DNA of 20,044 nt from JAUYIV01 sp040882645 (GTDB lineage: Bacteria > Actinomycetota > Acidimicrobiia > Spongiisociales > UBA11373). The notes under the pieces are model-generated. The model saw only the letters and a program-made list of their open reading frames with translations. It did not search any database and was not told the origin of the DNA. The translations under genes and the position numbers were made by a program. The DNA lies in the NCBI GenBank assembly GCA_040882645.1, contig JBBEAX010000060.1:1-20044 (forward strand). Direction: 5' to 3'. Numbering within the stretch: position 1 is the stretch's first letter; every line of letters begins with the position of its first letter. Below, one piece after another: positions 1 to 6,511 of the stretch.

Positions 1-2
1 AT

Positions 3-359
3 GGTCGAACCGATATCGCAGGCCGCATGCGCGAGTTCTCGCAGGAGCGGGCGCGCTTCTCACAGGAACTTCGCGACCTGGCTGCCCGCGAGGGCGTGGA
101 GATCAAGGAGGATGGCTCGATGGCGGGTGCGTTCCACCGTGGGTGGATCACCCTCACCGATGCCCTGACAGGAGATGACCCGTCGGCCGTGCTGTCGGCG
201 GCGGAGTCGGGTGAGGATCACGCCGTCGCCGAATTCGAGAAGGCACTCACCAGTGCCGAGCTGGGAGAGGCTGCGAACGTCGTAGTCGCCCGGCAGGCCG
301 CCGAAGTCAAGGCCGCCCACGACGAGGTGCGCACCTTCCGCGACCGCTTCGCGGCGTAG
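3..359 (+). CDS. DUF2383 / PA2169-type four-helix-bundle protein, 5' partial
   Basis: The frame is open from the first complete codon at position 3, so the 5' end lies outside the window; an ATG at 27 is internal. The translation is rich in Glu, Arg and Ala and entirely helical in character. It contains a GAFHRGWITL segment, then acidic residues, and ends in a VKAAHDEVRTFRDRF-like helix. These match the C-terminal two thirds of the PA2169/DUF2383 family, ferritin-like four-helix bundles of about 150 residues and unknown function, often linked to stress responses. About 30-40 N-terminal residues are missing. It is followed directly by an inverted repeat containing a scaffold gap, so its link to downstream genes is not secure. 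The family call rests on recognition of the sequence pattern only. Confidence 0.72.
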   Translation, partial: GRTDIAGRMREFSQERARFSQELRDLAAREGVEIKEDGSMAGAFHRGWITLTDALTGDDPSAVLSAAESGEDHAVAEFEKALTSAELGEAANVVVARQAAEVKAAHDEVRTFRDRFAA

Positions 360-364
360 AGGGA

Positions 365-406
365 CAGAAGGCTTNNNNNNNNNNGGGGGGGGCCCCAAGC
401 CTTCTG
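365..406. repeat. Inverted repeat interrupted by a 10-N scaffold gap
   Basis: A 10-base arm at 365-374 (cagaaggctt) is perfectly complementary to 397-406 (aagccttctg). Between them are ten N (375-384), then eight G and four C. The fixed N count looks like an arbitrary gap length. The arms suggest a GC-rich hairpin, probably a terminator for the upstream gene, whose loop or inner stem failed to assemble. The true distance across the gap is unknown. Confidence 0.7.
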
Positions 407-417
407 GGCGATGGGCG

Positions 418-463
418 AAAGGCGAAGGGCGAAACCCCGAAAGAGGTTTCGCCCTTCGCCCTT
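418..463. repeat. Heptamer-based hairpin (GGCGAAR repeats), possible terminator
   Basis: Arms 418-436 and 445-463 pair over 19 bases with one mismatch around an 8-base loop. The left arm is built from consecutive heptamers ggcgaaa, ggcgaag, ggcgaaa (414-434), and the right arm from the complementary tttcgcc, cttcgcc. Only a weak T-rich stretch follows, so intrinsic termination is possible but not typical. A related structure occurs at 12153-12277, which argues for a dispersed repeat family. Confidence 0.7.
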
Positions 464-504
464 GTTTCTGGCTGTCGCTCGGTACCATGCGCTCGCACGC
501 ACCC

Positions 505-509
505 GGAGG
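505..509 (+). promoter_or_regulatory. Strong Shine-Dalgarno (GGAGG) before pgsA
   Basis: GGAGG lies six bases before an ATT codon at 516 in the pgsA frame. No ATG, GTG or TTG in that frame has comparable spacing. This decides the proposed start and implies use of a rare initiation codon. Confidence 0.5.
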
Positions 510-515
510 TCACAC

Positions 516-1070
516 ATTTCCGTTCCCGACCGCCTGGCGTATCTGCGGATCTTCCTGGTTCCGGGGATTCTCGGGCTGATCCTCGCCCGCGACTCGGTGG
601 ATCATGCGTTCGTAATCGCCGCGGTGCTGATCGGGGTGGCCTCGTTCACCGATTTCCTCGACGGGTACCTGGCACGCCGGTGGAAGATCACCACCACCCT
701 CGGCGGGTTTCTCGACTCGATCGCCGACAAGCTGATGGTGGCCGGTGCGCTGTGTGGCCTGGTCGCCGTGGATCGTGCTTGGGCGTGGGCGGCATTCATC
801 ATCATCGGACGGGAGATCGCAGTATCGGGGCTCCGCGGGGTGGCGGCGATGGATGGGGTATCCGTCCCTCCATCGATCTGGGGAAAAATCAAGGTCAACG
901 TCCAGTTCATGGCGATCTTCCTCGCCCTGCTGCGGGTGCCCGAGACGTACGGCGGGCTCCATCCAGACGAGTGGGCCATGCTCGCCGCGGTGGCGGTGAC
1001 AGTCATGTCGGGTTTCGAGTACTTCAGTCGCTTCGCCCGGGTGCTGCGGTCCAACCGCGTCAGTGCCTGA
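516..1070 (+). CDS. pgsA: CDP-diacylglycerol-glycerol-3-phosphate 3-phosphatidyltransferase
   Basis: This integral membrane enzyme commits CDP-diacylglycerol to phosphatidylglycerol phosphate in acidic phospholipid synthesis. The CDP-alcohol phosphotransferase motif is complete: DG-x2-AR-x8-G-x3-D-x3-D, seen as DGYLAR...GGFLDSIAD. Several hydrophobic segments fit the usual multi-spanning topology. From 516 it has 184 residues, normal for PgsA. The open frame extends back to an ATG at 411 and a TTG at 462, but the first 50 or so bases of that extension are the heptamer hairpin and the encoded residues are Arg/Lys-rich and unlike the family. The ATT at 516, six bases after GGAGG, opens a family-like start (SVPDRLAYLRIFLVPG). 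The stop overlaps the next gene by 8 bases, indicating translational coupling. Function is secure; the start is uncertain. Confidence 0.88.
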   Translation: MSVPDRLAYLRIFLVPGILGLILARDSVDHAFVIAAVLIGVASFTDFLDGYLARRWKITTTLGGFLDSIADKLMVAGALCGLVAVDRAWAWAAFIIIGREIAVSGLRGVAAMDGVSVPPSIWGKIKVNVQFMAIFLALLRVPETYGGLHPDEWAMLAAVAVTVMSGFEYFSRFARVLRSNRVSA

Positions 1071-2034
1071 CGTCTTCATCACCGGTGGTTCGGGCTTCGT
1101 CGGCGGGGCGGTGCTGCGCCGGCTCGTCGTGGACGGACGGCATGTGCGCGCTCTGGTCCGCTCCGACGAGGGGGAACGGGTGGTGGTCGCCGCCGGGGCG
1201 GAGGCGGTGCGCGGCGATCTGCTGGAACCAGGCGATTGGACTCGAAGCCTGCGCGGCTGCGGCACGCTCTTTCACACCGCCGGCGAGGTGGCGATGTGCG
1301 ATCCGAGGCGCCTCGCGGTCAACGTCGCCGGTACCCGGACGGTGATCGCCGCGGCGGGGCGAGAGGGGGTGGGCCGCATCGTGCACACCTCTTCGGCCGC
1401 CACGATCGGAGAGGAACGCGGGACCGTCGGCACCGAGGCCACCGTGCACCACGGGCATCACCAATCTGCCTACGCCCGGTCCAAGCACGAAGCCGAGCGG
1501 GCCGCGTTTGCCGACGCCGCCGCCCTCGGACTCGATCTCGTATCGGTCAATCCGTCGTCGGTGCAGGGGCCGGGCCGCACCCACGGGACCGCCCGGCTTT
1601 TCATCGGGTTCCTCAACCGGAAGCTCCGCTGGGCGGTCCGCACCCGCCTTCCGCTCGTGTTCGTGGACGATGCGGTGTCGGCGCACCTGTTGGCCGAAAG
1701 GGTCGGCGTCCCCGGCGAGCGGTACCTGGTGAACGGCTGGTCACCGACCATCGAGGAGGCCGTAGAGGTGCTTCGCCGCGTTGCCGGAGTAGATCATCGG
1801 CTTCGCTATCTGCCGGCATGGACTCTGACGACGGCGGCCGCCGTCACCGAGGTGTTGTGGCGAGCCGTGGGCAAGGAACCACCCCTGTGCCGGGCGATGG
1901 CACGCGAGGTTCGCCACGCCCACGTCTTCGACGGCAGCAAGGCGGAGAGGGATCTCGGTCTCCGCTACACCCCGCCGGAAGAGTGGCTGGCGCGCACGGT
2001 GGCCTGGTACCGGGAGCAGGGATTGGTGGGCTGA
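1063..2034 (+). CDS. NAD(P)-dependent epimerase/dehydratase (extended SDR)
   Basis: A 323-residue extended short-chain dehydrogenase/reductase. The Rossmann nucleotide-binding motif TGGSGFVG covers residues 7-14 and the catalytic YxxxK is Y137-K141 (AYARSK), with a Ser-rich strand HTSSA before it. The overall pattern resembles the HpnA/dihydroflavonol-4-reductase-like group, which acts on sugar or sterol-like substrates; the actual substrate cannot be read from sequence. The GTG start overlaps the end of pgsA by 8 bases, so the two are probably one transcript. No signal peptide is seen, so it should be cytoplasmic. A repeat-rich 236-base spacer follows, which may end the transcript. Confidence 0.87.
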   Translation: MPDVFITGGSGFVGGAVLRRLVVDGRHVRALVRSDEGERVVVAAGAEAVRGDLLEPGDWTRSLRGCGTLFHTAGEVAMCDPRRLAVNVAGTRTVIAAAGREGVGRIVHTSSAATIGEERGTVGTEATVHHGHHQSAYARSKHEAERAAFADAAALGLDLVSVNPSSVQGPGRTHGTARLFIGFLNRKLRWAVRTRLPLVFVDDAVSAHLLAERVGVPGERYLVNGWSPTIEEAVEVLRRVAGVDHRLRYLPAWTLTTAAAVTEVLWRAVGKEPPLCRAMAREVRHAHVFDGSKAERDLGLRYTPPEEWLARTVAWYREQGLVG

Positions 2035-2039
2035 AGTTT

Positions 2040-2202
2040 CCTCCCCCGGAGGGGGAGGTGGCGAGCGGAGCGAGACGGAGGGGCCGTGCGGCGGTTAGTG
2101 CACGGACACTCGCGTGAGGCGGTAGAAGAACGCGTCGGGTCGCCGCACGGCCCCCTCCCCTTGGTCGCTTCGCTCCCTCGGTACTCCCCCCTCCGGGGGG
2201 AG
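2040..2202. repeat. Nested inverted repeats in the spacer before mfd
   Basis: A hairpin with an 8-bp stem and 3-base loop (2040-2058) begins the region, and a similar C8/G8-rich hairpin (2184-2202) ends it. Between them, ggggccgtgcggcg (2080-2093) is perfectly inverted at 2141-2154, and the flanking gagcggagcgag and cgcttcgctc tracts are also roughly complementary. The whole looks like two inverted copies of one intergenic repeat. It may terminate the pgsA-epimerase transcript. Confidence 0.65.
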
Positions 2203-2257
2203 AAACGGATTCTTTATTCCTCTCCCCTCGCCGCGCTGGGGACTTCTCGCACCCTTC

Positions 2258-2263
2258 TACCCT
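2258..2263 (+). promoter_or_regulatory. Putative -10 box for a leaderless mfd transcript
   Basis: TACCCT fits the actinobacterial TANNNT -10 and ends seven bases before the GTG start of mfd, so transcription would begin at or next to the start codon. No Shine-Dalgarno is visible just upstream of the GTG. No clear -35 was found. Confidence 0.4.
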
Positions 2264-2270
2264 GCGGCGC

Positions 2271-5200
2271 GTGACGGCCCCGCTCGAGGCGCTGGCCGCC
2301 GTTTGGCGCGACCGGCGACCGATCGATATCCCGGGGCACCTGGTGGTGCCTGCGCCCTTGCGCGCCCTTTTTCTCGCCGGACTGGCCATCCGGGCGGATG
2401 GACCGGTGTTCGCCCTCGTCCCTGGCGAGCGTGACGCGGAGGACCTCGCCGACGATGTCGAGTTGTTCGTCTCCGACTCCTTCTTCATGCCAGCTTGGGA
2501 GACCCTGCCATTCGAGCACGTGTCGCCGAACGTCGGCACCATGGCGGCCCGGGCGGCGGCGCGCCACGCCCTGCGGACCGGCAGAGCCGGCGTGGTGGTG
2601 GTCGCCTCGGTCCGGGCGGCGATCCAGCGTGTCTCGCCCTCGCCAACCGACCCGGTGGTCGTCTCGGTGGGCGAGGAGGTGGACTTCGACTTGCTGGTGA
2701 ACCGGCTCGCCGAAGCCGGCTACGACCGTACCGATCGGGTGGAGACCCGCGGTGAGTTCGCGGTCCGCGGCGGGATCATCGATCTGTACCCGGCCCAGGG
2801 TCGGGAACCGGTGCGGATCGACTTCTGGGGGGACCGGGTGGAGGAGATCACCACGGTGTCGGTCACCACGCAGCGGTCGGCCGAGAAGCTGCCGCGGGTG
2901 ACGGCCTTCCCGGCCCGTGAGGTTCGTCCCGGCCCCGAGCTGGCGGAGAGGGCCCGGGCCCTCGTTGAGCGCGAGCCATGGGCCGCCTCCACCTGGGACC
3001 GCATCGCCCAGGGTGCCTCGTTCCCTGGCATCGAGTCGTGGCTTCCGTGGCTGGCGGACGAGGTTTCCGCGATCGATGAGGCCCGGTCGACCGTCGTGCT
3101 GTTCGAGCCTCCGCGGGCACACGATCGGGCTCTCGACCTGACCCGCGAGGAGACGGAACTCGCCGTGGTCCTGGCACCGACGTGGGGCACCGGTGCCCCC
3201 GAGGCGGGCGAGCACCCCGATCTGTTTCTTCCCCTGGACGCCGCCCTTCCGCCCGACCGACTGCTCGAGGCTCCGGCGATCGCCGCTCGACCAGGTGAGG
3301 AGGCGCTCACGATCGGGGGGTTCGACGCCGAACCGGGCAATCCGGAATCGGTCGCCGCCGGGATCGGCCGCCTGATGGCCAAGAGGATTCTCGTCGTCGT
3401 GGCGATGGACGGGGAGGGGCCCGCCGACCGGGTGGCGCGTGTCCTGGCGGAGGAGGGCATGGTGCTCCCCCGCGACCTGGGCAAGGGTTCCGCGGTCATC
3501 TCCCGGGGGATCCATCGGGGCTTCGTCGCCCCCGACCTGGGGGTGGCGGTACTCGGCGAGCAGGAGATCGCCGGCCGGCGGAGGTCGCATCGTCGGGCAC
3601 ATGCCGTCCCGCGAGAGGTGTCCCCGTCCTACGGGGATCTCCGCCCCGGCGACTTTGTCGTCCACCACCACCACGGGATCGGTCGTTTTGAAGGATTGGT
3701 CACCAACCGGCTTGGCGGCATCGAACGCGACTATCTGCTGATCGCCTACGCCGGCCAGGACCGCCTCTACGTGCCGACCGACCAGTTGGCGGCAGTGAGG
3801 CCGTACACCGGCGGCGAGTCGCCCCGGCTGAGCCGGATGGGTGGGGCGGATTGGGAGCGCACCCGGGGAAAGGTGCGCAAGGCGGTCGCCGCGGTCGCCG
3901 AGGAGGTGGTCGCCCTCCACCGCCGCCGGGCGAGCATCGCCGGGGTCGCCTTCGGGCCGGACACGCCGTGGCAGCGCGAGGTGGAGGCATCCTTCCCGTT
4001 CGAGGAAACGCCCGACCAGTTGACGGCCATCGCCGATGTGAAGGCCGACATGGAGTCGGAGGCGCCGATGGACCGCCTGGTGTTCGGCGACGTCGGCTTC
4101 GGCAAGACGGAGGTGGCGATCCGGGCGGCGTTCAAAGCAGCGCAAGAACCCAAGCAGGTGGCGGTGCTGGTGCCCACCACCCTGCTGGCGCAGCAGCACT
4201 TTCAGGTGTTCTCGGAGCGGCTCGCCGAGTATCCGGTGCGGGTCGAGATGCTCAGTCGCTTTCTGACTCCCCAGCAGCAGAAGGCGGTCGTCCAGGCAAT
4301 ACGGGATGGCAGTGTCGACATCGTCATCGGCACCCACCGGCTCCTCAGCGACGACATCGCCTTTCGCGACCTGGGTCTGCTCGTCGTCGATGAGGAGCAG
4401 CGGTTCGGGGTGACTGCCAAGGATCAGATCAAGGCGCTGCGGTCTTCGGTGGATGTGCTCACCCTCACCGCCACCCCGATTCCGCGGACCCTCGAGATGG
4501 CCCTCACCGGCATCCGCACCGTGAGCCGCATCTCGACTCCACCCGAAGACCGCCACCCAATCCTCACCTTCGTCGGCCCCTACGACGAGTTGACGGTGTC
4601 GGCGGCAATCCGGCGCGAGATGCTGCGTGAGGGCCAGGTGTTCTACGTGCACAACCGCATCCAATCGATCGACCACGCGGTGATCCGGTTGCGGGCACTG
4701 GTGCCCGAGGCGCGATACGCCATCGCTCACGGGCAGATGAGTGAGGGCCAGTTGGAGCAGGTGATGCTTGACTTCTGGAACGGCGAGTACGACGTGCTGG
4801 TGGCCACCACCATCATCGAGTCGGGGCTCGACCTTCCCCAGGTCAACACCCTCATCGTGGAGCGCGCCGACCTGCTGGGACTCGCCCAGTTGTATCAGCT
4901 ACGCGGCCGGGTGGGCCGTTCATCGCAGCGGGCATACGCCTATTTGTTCCATCCGGAGGAGCAACGGCTTACCGAGGAGGCCTACCGGCGTCTCGAGGCG
5001 ATCGGAGAGTTCAACGATCTCGGCTCGGGGTTCCAGCTCGCGTTGCGTGATCTCGAGATCCGCGGTGCGGGCAGCGTGCTCGGCAACGTTCAGTCGGGTC
5101 ACATCAGCGCCGTTGGCTTCGATCTCTACATCGAGCTGGTCGCCGAGGCGGTGGAGGAGCTCCAGACCGGGGCGAGCCGGGAGAAGCCCACGGCCGAGGT

Positions 5201-5618
5201 TCGGATCGAGTTGCCGGTCGAGGCGCATCTCCCCGACGATTACGTGCCCGACCAGGACGCCCGCCTCGAGGCTTACCGGCGCCTCGCCGCGGCGACGACC
5301 AACGACTTGATCGACGATGTGGTTGTCGAATGGGAGGACCGCTACGGAGCCCTTCCCGAACGGGCGCGGGTCCTCATCGAGATCGCCCGACTGCGGGTGG
5401 AGGCGTTGCGGGTGGGGATCACCGAGATCGTCGCGATGCGGCGCGAGGTGCGTCTGGCTCCGGTCACGCTGACGGCGTCCCAGGAAGTGCGTCTCGAGCG
5501 AATCTCGAGCCGAGCCGTGATGCGGGACCGGTCGTTGTTCCTCCCCCTGCCGCCCGAGGCACCGGCGGCCCGGTTGGCCGACTTCGTTCGTACAATGTGG
5601 CCCCCCGAAGACGGATGA
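2271..5618 (+). CDS. mfd: Transcription-repair coupling factor
   Basis: Mfd is a DNA translocase that dislodges RNA polymerase stalled at lesions and recruits UvrA. At 1115 residues it is close to the usual ~1150. The N-terminal UvrB-homology region comes first, followed by a CarD-like RNA-polymerase interaction domain from about residue 455 (PGDFVVHHHHGIGRFEG). The RecG-like motor has Walker A GDVGFGKT at 606-613, a DEEQ box at 707-710 and motif VI LRGRVGR at 877-883. Then comes a TRG-like segment near 926 (RDLEIRGAG) and the C-terminal TRCF domain. It starts at a GTG with no clear ribosome binding site, seven bases after TACCCT. Its stop overlaps the next ATG (ATGA), which couples it to the lipoprotein gene. 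No anomalies are seen. Confidence 0.97.
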   Translation: MTAPLEALAAVWRDRRPIDIPGHLVVPAPLRALFLAGLAIRADGPVFALVPGERDAEDLADDVELFVSDSFFMPAWETLPFEHVSPNVGTMAARAAARHALRTGRAGVVVVASVRAAIQRVSPSPTDPVVVSVGEEVDFDLLVNRLAEAGYDRTDRVETRGEFAVRGGIIDLYPAQGREPVRIDFWGDRVEEITTVSVTTQRSAEKLPRVTAFPAREVRPGPELAERARALVEREPWAASTWDRIAQGASFPGIESWLPWLADEVSAIDEARSTVVLFEPPRAHDRALDLTREETELAVVLAPTWGTGAPEAGEHPDLFLPLDAALPPDRLLEAPAIAARPGEEALTIGGFDAEPGNPESVAAGIGRLMAKRILVVVAMDGEGPADRVARVLAEEGMVLPRDLGKGSAVISRGIHRGFVAPDLGVAVLGEQEIAGRRRSHRRAHAVPREVSPSYGDLRPGDFVVHHHHGIGRFEGLVTNRLGGIERDYLLIAYAGQDRLYVPTDQLAAVRPYTGGESPRLSRMGGADWERTRGKVRKAVAAVAEEVVALHRRRASIAGVAFGPDTPWQREVEASFPFEETPDQLTAIADVKADMESEAPMDRLVFGDVGFGKTEVAIRAAFKAAQEPKQVAVLVPTTLLAQQHFQVFSERLAEYPVRVEMLSRFLTPQQQKAVVQAIRDGSVDIVIGTHRLLSDDIAFRDLGLLVVDEEQRFGVTAKDQIKALRSSVDVLTLTATPIPRTLEMALTGIRTVSRISTPPEDRHPILTFVGPYDELTVSAAIRREMLREGQVFYVHNRIQSIDHAVIRLRALVPEARYAIAHGQMSEGQLEQVMLDFWNGEYDVLVATTIIESGLDLPQVNTLIVERADLLGLAQLYQLRGRVGRSSQRAYAYLFHPEEQRLTEEAYRRLEAIGEFNDLGSGFQLALRDLEIRGAGSVLGNVQSGHISAVGFDLYIELVAEAVEELQTGASREKPTAEVRIELPVEAHLPDDYVPDQDARLEAYRRLAAATTNDLIDDVVVEWEDRYGALPERARVLIEIARLRVEALRVGITEIVAMRREVRLAPVTLTASQEVRLERISSRAVMRDRSLFLPLPPEAPAARLADFVRTMWPPEDG

Positions 5619-6511
5619 ACCCCTTGCGCCGCACCCTGACCTTCCTACTTGCCCTTGCTGTCGTCGCCGCCGGCTGCTCGAGCGGCTCGGGAGCGCAGGT
5701 CGCCGCCATCGGTGACACCGTGATCACCGAAGGGGACCTCGGCGACCTGTACAACACGGATTCACTGACGATCGACGCCGGGGTACGTTCCACGCTCTTC
5801 GGGATGATCGCCAAGGTCGTCCTGGTCGACGCCCTTCGAGCCGAGTTCGGCGAGGAGTTGGACGAGACGGAGGTCGATGGCGTCCATCAGGCAATGGTCG
5901 ATCAGATGGAGGCCGAGGGCCTGCAGCCGGCGGAGTACCTGGGGGTGCCGAACGCCGGGCCTGAGATGCTGCGCCACAACGCCGAGGTGGCGGTGTTGCG
6001 CGAAGCCGTATTGCGCAACCTCACCACCGATCCGAACCTCACCAATTCGATCCTTGCCGACCCGACGGCGATCACCACCGTGTGCGTCAGTCACATCCAG
6101 TTGACCACGATCGAGGATGCACAGGCAGCGCTCGATCGTCTCGCCGACGGCGAGGACTTCGGTGCCCTCGCCGACGAGGTCTCGACCGACACTTCGCCTC
6201 AGGGTGATCTCGGATGCCAGGTCGCCATCCGGTATCCCGCCGAGTTCGCCGCGGCCGCCCTCGCCGCCCCGGTGGGCGAGCCGGTCGGGCCCTCCCAGTC
6301 GCAATTCGGCTACCACATCCTGCTGGTCCGCGACCGTACCGCGGCGACCCCCGAAGAGGTGGCCGCCAACCCGCGCGACTACATGGCTGCGGCCGACGTG
6401 AACGAACTGTGGACCGCCTGGCTCACCGAACGGCTCCAGGACGCGGTGGTCGATCTCGACCCGAAGTACGGGTCGTGGACCGCCTTCGGGATCCTCCCGC
6501 CAAGCGAGTGA
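5615..6511 (+). CDS. SurA/PpiC-type peptidyl-prolyl isomerase lipoprotein
   Basis: A predicted extracytoplasmic foldase of 298 residues. The N-terminus is a lipoprotein signal: two Arg, a hydrophobic core and a lipobox AAGC with Cys21. A SurA-N-like helical region follows, then a parvulin/PpiC domain at about residues 150-245, with VSHIQL, a central FGALADEVSTD block and FGYHILLV. Two cysteines in the PpiC domain, C157 and C201, could form a disulfide (inference). The ATG start overlaps the mfd stop by four bases (ATGA), and its own stop overlaps the mazG start (GTGA), so the three genes are translationally coupled. Upstream in-frame extension to 5330 lies inside mfd and is not used. The protein probably helps fold secreted proteins; clients are unknown. 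Confidence 0.87.
   Translation: MNPLRRTLTFLLALAVVAAGCSSGSGAQVAAIGDTVITEGDLGDLYNTDSLTIDAGVRSTLFGMIAKVVLVDALRAEFGEELDETEVDGVHQAMVDQMEAEGLQPAEYLGVPNAGPEMLRHNAEVAVLREAVLRNLTTDPNLTNSILADPTAITTVCVSHIQLTTIEDAQAALDRLADGEDFGALADEVSTDTSPQGDLGCQVAIRYPAEFAAAALAAPVGEPVGPSQSQFGYHILLVRDRTAATPEEVAANPRDYMAAADVNELWTAWLTERLQDAVVDLDPKYGSWTAFGILPPSE

Noticed and set aside
411..515. Longer pgsA start at ATG 411 or TTG 462
   Set aside because: The added residues come from the heptamer hairpin or its flank, are Arg/Lys-rich and unlike PgsA, and no ribosome binding site precedes either codon.
2214..4730. 838-codon open frame on the minus strand
   Set aside because: It lies antisense to mfd, whose motifs are complete; the translation has no recognisable domain and is typical of a GC-rich shadow frame.
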